Program-made: the position numbers and the translations under genes
Shown: piece by piece, positions 7,111 through 14,919 of the stretch
Numbering within the stretch: position 1 is the first letter of the stretch
Layout of the letters: each line of letters starts with the position of its first letter
Assembly (NCBI GenBank): GCA_021647145.1
Contig: JAKIVF010000038.1
Location: forward strand, 1 to 27,545
Direction: 5' to 3'
Length of the DNA stretch: 27,545 nucleotides
Source: Methylococcaceae bacterium
GTDB lineage: Bacteria; Pseudomonadota; Gammaproteobacteria; Methylococcales; Methylomonadaceae
Notes under the pieces: model-generated
What the model saw: only the letters and a program-made list of their open reading frames with translations
The model's database searches: none
What the model was told of the DNA's origin: nothing

Positions 7111-8802
7111 TTAATTATCTGTTACTGCCCCTTTTGAAGCAGAACTTACCAGTTTTGCGTATTTAGCTAATACACCGCGAGTATATTTAGGCTTTGGTTG
7201 CTGCCATTTTTGTAGTCGTTGCTCAATAATATCTCCTGATATATGTAGCGTCAGTTCTTTGCTTTCAGCATCAATTGTAATTTTGTCACCATTTTCAATA
7301 ATTGCTAAAGTTCCACCTGCATAGGCTTCTGGTGTTATATGACCAACTACAAAGCCATGAGTTCCCCCAGAAAAACGACCGTCAGTGATTAATGCAACCT
7401 CTTGTCCCAATCCCTTTCCCATAACAGCAGCAGTTGGAGAGAGCATTTCACGCATACCAGGGCCTCCTTTAGGTCCTTCGTAACGGATAACAATTACATC
7501 ACCTTTTACAATTTCTCCGTTTAGAATACTTTGCAAGGCCTGTTCTTCTGCATCAAATACTTTAGCTGATCCAGTAAAAACTAAACCTTCTTTGCCCGTA
7601 ATTTTAGCAACTGCACCTTCAGTTGCTAAGTTGCCATATAAAATAGAGAGGTGACTATCTTTTTTGATGGGGTTATCTAATGAACGAATCATATCTTGTC
7701 CATTAGGGTAGGGTGGTACATCCGCTAAATTTTCTGCTAAGGTTTTACCAGTAACGGTTAGGCAGTCACCATGCAATAAACCTTGATCCAGCAGAATTTT
7801 CATTAACGGTTGAATACCACCAATTTCAATTAGCTCGGCCATTTGGTAACGTCCGCTGGGTTTTAAATCAGCCAGCATAGGGACATTAGCACCAATACGA
7901 GTAAAATCATCTAAAGTAATATCTACGTTTCCTGCATTTGCCATTGCTATGATATGTAATACAGCATTGGTTGATCCACCTAAAGCAATAATAATCGTGA
8001 TTGCATTTTCAAATGCCTTTTTGGTCATGATGTCACTTGGTTTGATGTTTTTTTCCAGTAACTTCAGAACTGCAGTGCCTGCACGTTCGCAATCTAAGCG
8101 TTTATCTTCTGAAATTGCTGCTTGTGCTGAGCTATTAGGTAAGCTCATTCCTAAGGCTTCAATCGCCGATGCCATGGTGTTTGCTGTGTACATTCCACCG
8201 CAGGAGCCTGCGCCTGGGATTGCTTTTTCTTCTATTGCTGCTAATTCTGCATCATCAATTTTATTGTTTGCTCTGGCTCCTACGGCTTCAAAAACTGAAA
8301 CCACATCGAGTTTTTTATTTTTATGGCAGCCCGGAAGAATAGTGCCACCATATACAAAAATAGCTGGACGGTCTAATCTTGATATTGCAATCATGCATCC
8401 CGGCATATTCTTATCACAGCCACCAATAGCGATAACACCATCAAAACCTTGGCAGCCGACAACGGTTTCAATAGAGTCGGCAATCACCTCTCTGGAAACC
8501 AAAGAGTATTTCATTCCTTCGGTACCCATGGAAATACCATCAGAAATAGTGATCGTATTAAAAATGACTGCTTTTCCATTAGCATTATCGACACCTTTAT
8601 CTGTATCATCAGCCAAGTGGTTAATGTGTATATTGCAGGGCGTTACCATGCTCCATGTTGATGCGATTCCAATTTGAGGTTTTTTGAAATCTTCGTTTGT
8701 AAAACCTACTGCATGTAGCATTGCACGACTAGGTGCACGTTCCATACCATCAACCACTAAAGATGAAAATGAGCGTGTTTTTTTATCACCTGAGTTTGCC
8801 AT
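7111..8802 (-). CDS. ilvD: dihydroxy-acid dehydratase
   Basis: It dehydrates 2,3-dihydroxy-isovalerate and 2,3-dihydroxy-3-methylvalerate to the keto acids that become valine and isoleucine. Iron-sulfur ligands are visible at Cys56 (TPCNIH), Cys129 (GGCDKNMPGC) and Cys201 (GAGSCGGMY). The Mg site is Asp88 (SDG) with Lys131, and the C-terminal RFSGGTHG block carries the active-site serine. At 563 residues with CDKNMPGC it belongs to the shorter subfamily also found in plants and cyanobacteria, not the 616-residue E. coli type; known members of that branch carry an oxygen-tolerant [2Fe-2S] cluster, so that is my inference here. The ATG at 8802 is chosen over an upstream TTG (8823) because AGGA stands 8 nt before it and MANSGDKK fits the family start. 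The gap to the upstream SH3 gene is 27 nt. Confidence 0.96.
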   Translation of the reverse strand: MANSGDKKTRSFSSLVVDGMERAPSRAMLHAVGFTNEDFKKPQIGIASTWSMVTPCNIHINHLADDTDKGVDNANGKAVIFNTITISDGISMGTEGMKYSLVSREVIADSIETVVGCQGFDGVIAIGGCDKNMPGCMIAISRLDRPAIFVYGGTILPGCHKNKKLDVVSVFEAVGARANNKIDDAELAAIEEKAIPGAGSCGGMYTANTMASAIEALGMSLPNSSAQAAISEDKRLDCERAGTAVLKLLEKNIKPSDIMTKKAFENAITIIIALGGSTNAVLHIIAMANAGNVDITLDDFTRIGANVPMLADLKPSGRYQMAELIEIGGIQPLMKILLDQGLLHGDCLTVTGKTLAENLADVPPYPNGQDMIRSLDNPIKKDSHLSILYGNLATEGAVAKITGKEGLVFTGSAKVFDAEEQALQSILNGEIVKGDVIVIRYEGPKGGPGMREMLSPTAAVMGKGLGQEVALITDGRFSGGTHGFVVGHITPEAYAGGTLAIIENGDKITIDAESKELTLHISGDIIEQRLQKWQQPKPKYTRGVLAKYAKLVSSASKGAVTDN

Positions 8803-8829
8803 ATTAAAAATCCTGTTTATCAATCTAAA

Positions 8830-9507
8830 TTAAAATGTATCCCATGAGCTTCTTGATTTTCTGCCTAAGCTCAATTTAGGCAGTATTATGCCTAAAAGTA
8901 CGCCTAGTAGCGATAAAAAACCGCCATATAAAAACCAGTCTTGGTTTGCACTATCTTTTAAAGACTGATTTTCACGTTTTAATTGCTCTAACTGTCTTTC
9001 TACAGTAATAAAGCGTTCTTGTAATTTGTCCCTTTGTTTTCTAATTTGTACAGCATTTGATGCTGTTGTTTTAAGTTCGCTTAGCTCTTTAGATAACTTG
9101 TTACGTTCTAAAAAAAAAGCTTGGTCGGATTGCACTGGAGTAGCTAGAGGGATGGGGGGTGCTTGGGTAAGTTGTTTTTTAAGCAAACGATTCTCTTTCC
9201 GCAGTGTTTGTAGTTTTTTATTTGCTTTATCTAGAAACCACTTGTTAATGGGTTTGTTCTTTGTATACCTTGTCAAAATATAGCCTTCTGCCCCTCTTTT
9301 CGTACGAACTTTTGAATACCCAGACTCTTTATTTTCACTGATGACTGTTAATTCTGTACCTGTTCGTAACATTTTTATGATTTTGCTACGTGTATTTTCA
9401 CTAGTTCTTAGTGTATATTTTGTGGTGTCTGTTACATAAACAGTTTTTGCATGAGCTGTTATGTTAAAGCAGAGTAAAGTTATCAATGGAATTAGATTTT
9501 TTTTCAC
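8830..9507 (-). CDS. SH3-domain protein with coiled coil and C-terminal membrane anchor (YgiM/TIGR04211-like)
   Basis: This protein of 225 residues starts at GTG (9505-9507), with AAGGG 6 nt upstream. A signal peptide (residues 1-20, ending AHA) is followed by a bacterial SH3 domain (about 23-85, including TLRTSENTRSKIIKMLRTGT and GAEGYILTRY). A long heptad-rich coiled coil (about 90-190) leads to one transmembrane helix (DWFLYGGFLSLLGVLLGIIL) and a short basic tail. This is the architecture of the 'SH3 and anchor' family that includes E. coli YgiM. The SH3 part should lie in the periplasm, perhaps touching peptidoglycan; the function is unproven in the family. It sits between argF and ilvD on the same strand with short gaps, probably in one transcript, without an evident metabolic link. 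Confidence 0.85.
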   Translation of the reverse strand: MKKNLIPLITLLCFNITAHAKTVYVTDTTKYTLRTSENTRSKIIKMLRTGTELTVISENKESGYSKVRTKRGAEGYILTRYTKNKPINKWFLDKANKKLQTLRKENRLLKKQLTQAPPIPLATPVQSDQAFFLERNKLSKELSELKTTASNAVQIRKQRDKLQERFITVERQLEQLKRENQSLKDSANQDWFLYGGFLSLLGVLLGIILPKLSLGRKSRSSWDTF

Positions 9508-9563
9508 AATAAACCCTTAAATTAGTTGTTAACTTATATTCTGTAAATGTTCCTATTTTTTTG

Positions 9564-10463
9564 TTACTTACAAAGAAGAAACTCAAGTAATGCTTTTTGT
9601 GCGTGTAAACGATTTTCTGCAGCATTAAAAACCACACTCTGTGGTCCGTCAATCACTTCTGATGTCACTTCTTCACCTCTATGAGCAGGAAGGCAATGCA
9701 TAAAAAGCGCACTTTTGTGAGCTAAATCCATTGTTGCCGAGGATACTTGAAAGTTTTTGAAGGCTTCTTCACGTTTCTTCTGCTCTTCCTCTTGCCCCAT
9801 GCTAGCCCAAACATCGGTTACTAAGAGGTTTGAGTTTTTTGCGGCTTGCTCTAAGGAATGAAAAACCTTTATTCGGTCTCCGGCTGAATCAACAATATCA
9901 CGATTAGGTTCATAACCTATTGGGCAAGCAATATTAAGCTTAAAATCAAGAAGATGAGCAGCATTGATATAGGAATGACACATATTGTTCCCATCACCTA
10001 CCCAAGTCACTGTTTTACCTTTAATATCACCCCTATACTCAAAATATGTCTGCATGTCAGCTAATAACTGGCAAGGATGTAACAAGTCTGTTAAACCGTT
10101 GATCACGGGAACAGAGGAATGTTCTGCAAATGTTGTGACTGTTTCATGTGAAAAAGTTCTGATCATAATACAGTCAACCATGCTTGATATGACTTTAGCA
10201 CTATCTTCTAAAGGTTCTCCACGGCCTAATTGAGTATCTCGGGATGATAAAAACAATGCACTACCACCAAAATGAGTCATACCTGTTTCAAATGAAATTC
10301 TGGTACGGGTTGATGATTTTTCAAAAATCATCGCCAAAACTTGACCTTTTAAAGGTTGGAAGTCAGGGTTTCTATGGTTCTTTAAAACGATAGCTCTATT
10401 AATAATTGAGAGAAGTTCCTTGCTTGATAAATCAAGCAGGCTTATAAAATGTCTTGGTTCCAT
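9564..10463 (-). CDS. argF: ornithine carbamoyltransferase (anabolic)
   Basis: It makes citrulline from ornithine and carbamoyl phosphate in the arginine pathway. Family motifs are all present: the carbamoyl-phosphate loop KSSTRTRISFE (STRTR at 51-55), DTQLGRGEPLEDSA, HPCQ at 129-132, VGDGNNMCHS, DVWASMGQE for ornithine, and the MHCLPAHRGEEV block with the catalytic Cys. The 299-residue length is typical of the shorter bacterial enzymes. The gene starts 11 nt after the argD stop, so argD-argF form an operon; finding it with argD points to biosynthesis, not the arginine-deiminase pathway. A tail-end ATG (9652) in another frame is a shadow and not a gene. Confidence 0.96.
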   Translation of the reverse strand: MEPRHFISLLDLSSKELLSIINRAIVLKNHRNPDFQPLKGQVLAMIFEKSSTRTRISFETGMTHFGGSALFLSSRDTQLGRGEPLEDSAKVISSMVDCIMIRTFSHETVTTFAEHSSVPVINGLTDLLHPCQLLADMQTYFEYRGDIKGKTVTWVGDGNNMCHSYINAAHLLDFKLNIACPIGYEPNRDIVDSAGDRIKVFHSLEQAAKNSNLLVTDVWASMGQEEEQKKREEAFKNFQVSSATMDLAHKSALFMHCLPAHRGEEVTSEVIDGPQSVVFNAAENRLHAQKALLEFLLCK

Positions 10464-10474
10464 TGTTTTTGCAG

Positions 10475-11650
10475 CTATTTAGTGAATTCTTGGATGAGTT
10501 CTGACAATGTATCTGTCAACAATTCAATTTGTTTGGAATTTATTATTAATGGGGGTAATAGACGTATTGTTTTTTCTGCGGTTACATTGATCAGCAAGCC
10601 TTTTTTGTGAGCCATTTCAACAAGTTCTCCACAAGGTTTAGAAAGGTCAATACCTATCATTAAGCCTGAATTTCGGATATTAGAAACAGCTTGATTTTGT
10701 TTTAGCTTATTGCTCAAATTTACACGAATTTGACCCCCTTTTGATTCTACTTGATCAATTATTTTTTCATCGTCCAGGGTTTTTAAAACGGCAAGTGCCG
10801 CACTACAAGCCAACGGATTGCCACCAAAAGTTGAACCGTGTTTACCAGCAGTTAATAATGTTGCCGCTTTACCTCGGGCAAGGCAAGCACCAATGGGGAT
10901 GCCGTTCCCTAGAGCCTTTGCTAAGGTACAAACATCAGGAACTATATCATTGTGCTGGTAAGCAAGAAATTTTCCAGTACGACCAATACCTGTTTGAATT
11001 TCATCAAGCATCATTAGTAAGTTATTCTCGTCGCATACCTTTCTAATTTTATTAAGATAATCAGGATCTGGAATATTAACGCCACCTTCACCCTGTACTG
11101 GTTCAACAAGTATCGCTACAATATTATTATTTTTATTATTGACTACACTATTGATTGCATCTAAGTTATTGAAAGGTATATGGATGAATCCATCTAGTAA
11201 TGGTAAAAAGCCTTCTTGTATTTTTTTGTTACCCGTTGCACTAAGCGCCCCTAAAGTACGACCGTGAAAACTTTTTTCCATAACTAAAACACTTGGTGTA
11301 TCAATGCCTTGTTGATGCCCATAGAGCCTTGCAATTTTTAATGCAGCTTCATTAGCTTCTGCACCTGAGTTAGAGAAGAAAACATTCTCCATTTCACTTT
11401 TACTAATCAATAAATCGGCTAGTTTTTCTTGATTTGCAATATTGTATAGATTTGAAGTATGTAACAATTTTTGACTTTGTTCTGATATAGCTTGGTGGAT
11501 TGCTGGGTGAGCATGCCCCAAATTGCAAACAGCTATACCTGACAATGCATCAAGATAACGTTTATTATTTTGATCCCACAACCAAACACCTTCACCTTTA
11601 TTAAAGGTAATAGGTAAACGATTATAGGTAGGCATAATATGAGTATTCAT
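10475..11650 (-). CDS. argD: acetylornithine aminotransferase
   Basis: A PLP-dependent class-III aminotransferase of 391 residues, converting N-acetylglutamate semialdehyde to N-acetylornithine; family members often also serve in lysine synthesis. Visible features are LDALSGIAVCNLGHAHP at the N-terminus, SNSGAEANEAALKIAR, SFHGRTLGALSATG, LDEIQTGIGRTGK (PLP Asp), LAKALGNGIPIGA (the Schiff-base lysine) and GSTFGGNPLAC. The annotated ATG (MNTHIMPTYNRL) and the Met at residue 6 are both possible starts; the family core begins at MPTY, and neither has a clear Shine-Dalgarno. It is the first gene of the leftward run argD-argF-SH3-ilvD-argA-cpdA and faces grxD across a 173-nt divergent gap. Confidence 0.95.
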   Translation of the reverse strand: MNTHIMPTYNRLPITFNKGEGVWLWDQNNKRYLDALSGIAVCNLGHAHPAIHQAISEQSQKLLHTSNLYNIANQEKLADLLISKSEMENVFFSNSGAEANEAALKIARLYGHQQGIDTPSVLVMEKSFHGRTLGALSATGNKKIQEGFLPLLDGFIHIPFNNLDAINSVVNNKNNNIVAILVEPVQGEGGVNIPDPDYLNKIRKVCDENNLLMMLDEIQTGIGRTGKFLAYQHNDIVPDVCTLAKALGNGIPIGACLARGKAATLLTAGKHGSTFGGNPLACSAALAVLKTLDDEKIIDQVESKGGQIRVNLSNKLKQNQAVSNIRNSGLMIGIDLSKPCGELVEMAHKKGLLINVTAEKTIRLLPPLIINSKQIELLTDTLSELIQEFTK

Positions 11651-11779
11651 AATAAATTTATAGAATGACCTTCTTTTATGGTAGAGCTAAATAATGCTTC
11701 AAAAAACCTTTTATTATATCGGGAAGTTAATTTCAGGCAAGAAAGTTTTTAATATAGTTGTTTTTTTAGTTGGTAAAAG

Positions 11780-11807
11780 TTGATAAGATTGCTGGGTTAT
11801 TTATTAA
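11780..11807 (+). promoter_or_regulatory. weak promoter candidate for grxD
   Basis: TTGATA at 11780-11785 and TATTAA at 11802-11807 are separated by 16 bp, giving a start point about 10 bases before the grxD ATG. The divergent gap 11651-11823 must also hold the argD promoter, which I could not place. I see no clear ARG-box pair in it. Confidence 0.25.
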
Positions 11808-11823
11808 TTATGAGTAGAATATA

Positions 11824-12147
11824 ATGGAAGTTATAGAAAGAATTAAAGATCAATTAGGAAGCCACCCTATTGTTTTGTATATGAAAGGGTCTCCTGATTT
11901 TCCACAATGCGGTTTTTCCGCTCAAACTGTGCAGGTTTTAAAAGCGTGTAATGCTCAGTTTATGTATATTAATATTTTTGACGACCCTGAGGTTAGGGAA
12001 GCACTTAAAGAATATTCGAATTGGCCAACTTATCCACAACTTTATGTAAATGGAGAGTTGATCGGTGGGTGTGATATCATCATCGAAATGCACAACAAAG
12101 GGGAATTAGAGGGTCTTTTAACTGCTGCTAATAAGCTGGATAGTTAA
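11824..12147 (+). CDS. grxD: monothiol glutaredoxin (Grx4/GrxD type)
   Basis: This protein of 107 residues carries the diagnostic CGFS active site (Cys29-Ser32) of monothiol glutaredoxins. Two such monomers bind a glutathione-coordinated [2Fe-2S] cluster and pass it to apo-proteins, with BolA partners. Other family marks are IVLYMKGSPDFPQ with the glutathione-contacting lysine, WPTYPQLYVNGELIGGCDI with the cis-proline, and the C-terminal helix. The E. coli protein is 115 residues. It stands alone on the + strand and converges on rnt, an arrangement seen in other gammaproteobacteria. The ribosome-binding site is poor (GAG only). Confidence 0.95.
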   Translation: MEVIERIKDQLGSHPIVLYMKGSPDFPQCGFSAQTVQVLKACNAQFMYINIFDDPEVREALKEYSNWPTYPQLYVNGELIGGCDIIIEMHNKGELEGLLTAANKLDS

Positions 12148-12164
12148 AGGTACTCTTATCCAAG

Positions 12165-12205
12165 AAGGCTTTTATTTTAGGAATAAAAATTTAAGCCTTT
12201 ATTTT
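12165..12205 (+). terminator. AT-rich hairpin after grxD
   Basis: TTTTATT (12170-12176) pairs with AATAAAA (12182-12188) around a 5-nt loop. Outside that, AAGGC (12165-12169) can pair with GCCTT (12195-12199), with a bulge of 6 nt on the right. TATTTT follows. It would end grxD transcription and reaches into the last codons of the convergent rnt. Confidence 0.4.
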
Positions 12206-12822
12206 GTTTGTGCTTCGAGGTCTTTCCACTTGTTTACTATCATGCAGAATAATTTCGCAGTTTGTTCAGCATCATAAATAGCGGAATGTGCTTTATCAGC
12301 ATCCCATTCCAAATTTGCTGCTTTAGCTATCTTGGCGAGAACGGTTTGACCGTATGCTAGACCACCTAAAGTTGCAGTATCAAAACTACTGAAGGGATGA
12401 AAAGGACTGCGTTTTGTTTTTGTTCTATCAATTGCAGCGTTTAAGAAATTAATGTCAAAAGCTGGATTGTGCCCAACTAATATTGCCCGAGTACATTCAT
12501 TCCTTTTTATTGCGGCTCTTACAGGGGAAAATATTTTAGTTAATGCCTCTTTTTCATCTATTGACATACGAAATGGGTGATAGGGATCTATTCCTGTAAA
12601 TTTTAATGCGGCTTCATCAAACTCTGCATTTTCAAAAGGAATGATGTTGCTAGCATGAGATTCTGTTATCTCTAGGTTACCTCGGCTATCAAACTCAACA
12701 ATAACAGCAGCAATTTCTAATAAAGGGTTTTTTTTTGCATTAAACCCAGCTGTTTCAATATCAATAATGACTGGTAAATACCCTCTAAACCGCTGGGCTA
12801 ATGGAGAGTGGCTCGTATTCAT
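12199..12822 (-). CDS. rnt: ribonuclease T
   Basis: A 3'-5' DEDD exonuclease that trims the CCA end of tRNAs and matures 5S and 23S rRNA ends in the cytoplasm as a dimer. Exonuclease motif I is VIIDIETAGFN (Asp21, Glu23), motif II is VGHNPAFDINFLNAA, and motif III is KAHSAIYDAEQTA with the catalytic His and Asp. The C-terminal segment LEWDADKAHS and the N-terminal RFRGYLPV are typical. At 207 residues it is close to the 215 of E. coli. RNase T is essentially gammaproteobacterial, which helps place the organism. The divergent gap to mlaA (12823-13074) is AT-rich and must hold both promoters, but I could not fix one confidently. Confidence 0.95.
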   Translation of the reverse strand: MNTSHSPLAQRFRGYLPVIIDIETAGFNAKKNPLLEIAAVIVEFDSRGNLEITESHASNIIPFENAEFDEAALKFTGIDPYHPFRMSIDEKEALTKIFSPVRAAIKRNECTRAILVGHNPAFDINFLNAAIDRTKTKRSPFHPFSSFDTATLGGLAYGQTVLAKIAKAANLEWDADKAHSAIYDAEQTAKLFCMIVNKWKDLEAQTK

Positions 12823-13074
12823 TATTTATATTGTCGTGAAAGATAAAGTTTGTATTCTGTTGCAACACAGATGAATTTCGCATTATTTTACATTAGTTTA
12901 AGGTTTTATTTTATTATATTCATATTAAGGTTGATTTTAGTCGCTTAATGAGTAATTGGGTGATATCTTTGTGGACTTGGGTTATCAGCTTAGCTTTAAG
13001 CTATTTTAGTTGGTATTGTTAATCAATCTTTAGTCTTGTTTTAATTTTTATCAACTTTTGTTTTTGGAATAAAT

Positions 13075-13884
13075 ATGTATAAAAATAATCACTTATTTAC
13101 TTGTATCATTTTTTCGGTTGCCATCAGTGGCTGTGCTTCAACTCAAGTTAAAAATGAAATAGATCCTTGGGAAGATTGGAATAGGAAAGTTCACTCTTTA
13201 AATGATACTCTTGATGAGTACATTTTAAAGCCGGGAGCCAAAGGATACCGGTGGATAACACCCAATTTTGTTGATAAGTCAATTACCAATGTATTTAGTA
13301 ATATTAATGATATTGGTGTGACAATTAATGATGCCTTGCAAGGGAAACTAAAACAATCTGGAATGGATTTTTCTCGCTTTCTTGTTAATTCAACCATAGG
13401 CTTAGGAGGATTGGTTGATGTTGCTTCAATGGTTGAATTACCTAAACATAAAGAAGATTTCGGCCAAACATTGGGTGTTTGGGGCGTACCAACAGGACCT
13501 TATATTGTATTGCCATTTTTTGGTCCTAGTTCTGCGAGAGGAATCGGAGGGTTGATGGGGGATGCGGCTTTAAATCCAATTAGTTATACTGGGTTCTGGG
13601 TGCCTTATGTTTCAACGGGGATGTTTGTCCTTGATACTGTTGATAAACGTGCTGATAATTTGGGTACCGAAAGAATCGCAAATGAAGCAGCTGCTTTTGG
13701 ACGTTATGAGTTTTTCAGAGATGCTTATATTGCAAAAAGAAAATCACTGGTTTTAGATGGTAATGTTCCAGAAGAAGAGGATGATGATTTATTGTTGGAT
13801 CTGGATGATGATGTTCTTCTAGATGATATGGACGAAGATTATGATGAATTCGATGGATTAGAATCAGTAAAACCATCAAAATAA
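13075..13884 (+). CDS. mlaA: MlaA/VacJ outer-membrane lipoprotein with acidic tail
   Basis: MlaA removes misplaced phospholipids from the outer leaflet of the outer membrane and passes them to MlaC for return to the inner membrane. The signal peptide ends in a lipobox ISGC with Cys20 as the lipidated residue. The core is typical: DPWEDWNRKVHSLNDTLD, FSNINDIGVTINDALQGK, RFLVNSTIGLGGLVDVA, EDFGQTLGVWGVPTGPYIVL and PFFGPSSARG. Residues 232-269 form a tail in which about half the residues are Asp or Glu, in short repeated D/E/L clusters; many MlaA proteins carry shorter or neutral tails. The gene stands alone, without mlaFEDCB, as is common. A terminator follows at 13939. Confidence 0.95.
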   Translation: MYKNNHLFTCIIFSVAISGCASTQVKNEIDPWEDWNRKVHSLNDTLDEYILKPGAKGYRWITPNFVDKSITNVFSNINDIGVTINDALQGKLKQSGMDFSRFLVNSTIGLGGLVDVASMVELPKHKEDFGQTLGVWGVPTGPYIVLPFFGPSSARGIGGLMGDAALNPISYTGFWVPYVSTGMFVLDTVDKRADNLGTERIANEAAAFGRYEFFRDAYIAKRKSLVLDGNVPEEEDDDLLLDLDDDVLLDDMDEDYDEFDGLESVKPSK

Positions 13885-13902
13885 TTTTACTTGGGTACTT
13901 TA
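13879..13902 (+). repeat. single end of the MITE-like repeat
   Basis: The sequence from 13879 to 13902 (AATAATTTTACTTGGGTACT, then TTA) is nearly the same as the right terminal repeat of the palindrome at 6921-7082 (AAAATTTTACTGGGGTACTT). Here no inward arms follow. It overlaps the mlaA stop codon (13882-13884), so the end of mlaA may have been supplied by the element. A short chance match cannot be excluded. Confidence 0.4.
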
Positions 13903-13938
13903 ATTTTGTGAAAAACATTAAGACTAGTTTGACAATTA

Positions 13939-13972
13939 GCGTAAGGGCTAAGCAAACTCTTGCGTCTTTTTT
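13939..13972 (+). terminator. rho-independent terminator after mlaA
   Basis: GCGTAAGGG (13939-13947) pairs with CTCTTGCGT (13957-13965), including G-T wobbles, around a 9-nt loop. CTTTTTT follows directly. It is placed 55 nt after the mlaA stop. The other strand lacks a T run, so it does not serve rsgA. Confidence 0.65.
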
Positions 13973-14024
13973 CAGTCCAACGAGAGTGATAAAAAAATGG
14001 GTGATAGGACAAGAATAAAATAAG

Positions 14025-14918
14025 TTACTTGTTATTTTCTGTGGGCATTTTCTCCCGCAGCTTTAAAAATCGTTGATACCTCTGCATAGAAATATTTCCT
14101 TTTTCTGCGGCTGTCCTAACCGCACAATCTTTATCTTTCAAATGCCGGCAATCGTTAAATTTACATTGATCAAGTAACGGCTGAAATTCACGATAACCCC
14201 AAGCTAACTGCTGCTCAGTTAAATCAGCCAGTCCAAAAATAGCGACCCCTGGGCTGTCAATTAGATTCCCTCCTTCGGGTAAATGATAAAGTGTTGCTGC
14301 TGTGGTGGTATGGCGACCATGTTTTGTTATTTCAGAAACAGTGTTGGTTTTTAATTGTTTATCAGGAATTAACCTGTTGGTTAATGACGATTTTCCAACG
14401 CCTGATTGACCGGTAAAAATACTCACATGATCTTTTAAGGCGAGTTTTAACCCACTAATCCCTAGGCTTTTTTCTGCACTTACTTTATGCAGGTCGTACC
14501 CTAGTGAGTGATATTGTTGTAGTTCAGTTTCAATTGTTTCAAGGTTTGTTAAATCAACTTTGTTAAGAACAAGGGTGGCATCAATATTTTTGTTTTCACA
14601 AATCGCTAAATATTGGTCGATTAATAAAAAGTCACAATAAGGTTCTGTGGCAAAAACGACAAAAATCTTGTCAATATTTGCAGCAACAGGCCTTGTTTTT
14701 TTATTTCGACTGGGGCGTTCCAATAAAGAACGGCGAGGTAAAATTTTTTCTATTCGGCCTTGATCAGGTGGTGACACGGAAATCATCACCTGATCACCAA
14801 CAGTTACGGTCTCTAACTTACGTAAAGTTTGGCATAGATAAATTTTTTCTGATACTTCTACAGCAATCCCTTGCCCAAGATGTGAAATAACAAGTCCTTG
14901 TTGTAAGTCAGACATCAC
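14025..14918 (-). CDS. rsgA: small-subunit ribosome-maturation GTPase RsgA
   Basis: RsgA (YjeQ/EngC) checks late 30S assembly and releases RbfA in a GTP-dependent way. The circularly permuted GTPase order is clear: G4 LVLNKVDL, then G1 FTGQSGVGKSSL, then G3 DSPG. An N-terminal OB domain (about 1-75, GDQVMISVSPPDQGRIEKIL) and a C-terminal zinc knuckle (CKFNDCRHLKDKDC) flank it. At 297 residues it is shorter than the 350-residue E. coli protein, lacking its long N-terminal extension, as in many bacteria. Two Met codons stand at the start (MMSDL). The gene begins 1 nt after the stop of the M48 protease gene, so the two are co-transcribed; orn is divergent, an arrangement recalling the rsgA-orn linkage of E. 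coli. Confidence 0.95.
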   Translation of the reverse strand: MMSDLQQGLVISHLGQGIAVEVSEKIYLCQTLRKLETVTVGDQVMISVSPPDQGRIEKILPRRSLLERPSRNKKTRPVAANIDKIFVVFATEPYCDFLLIDQYLAICENKNIDATLVLNKVDLTNLETIETELQQYHSLGYDLHKVSAEKSLGISGLKLALKDHVSIFTGQSGVGKSSLTNRLIPDKQLKTNTVSEITKHGRHTTTAATLYHLPEGGNLIDSPGVAIFGLADLTEQQLAWGYREFQPLLDQCKFNDCRHLKDKDCAVRTAAEKGNISMQRYQRFLKLREKMPTENNK

Positions 14919-14919
14919 G

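Noticed and set aside
7949..8677. 242-codon open frame on the + strand inside ilvD
   Set aside because: It is fully antisense to the conserved core of ilvD and has no ribosome-binding site or family likeness. The codon pattern of ilvD explains it.
8803..8823. TTG start for ilvD giving seven more residues
   Set aside because: The internal ATG at 8802 has AGGA at proper distance and matches the family start; the extension overlaps that ribosome-binding site.
9464..9652. 62-codon minus-strand frame near the end of argF
   Set aside because: It overlaps argF and the start of the SH3 gene out of frame, with no family likeness.
11631..11652. ARG-box-like TGAGTATTCA over the argD start
   Set aside because: Only one imperfect half-palindrome is present and it lies on the start codon; ArgR operators usually come as pairs upstream.
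12823..13074. Hairpin TAGC-TTTAA-GCTA in the rnt-mlaA gap as a regulatory element
   Set aside because: The stem is only four to five base pairs in AT-rich DNA and is likely to occur by chance.
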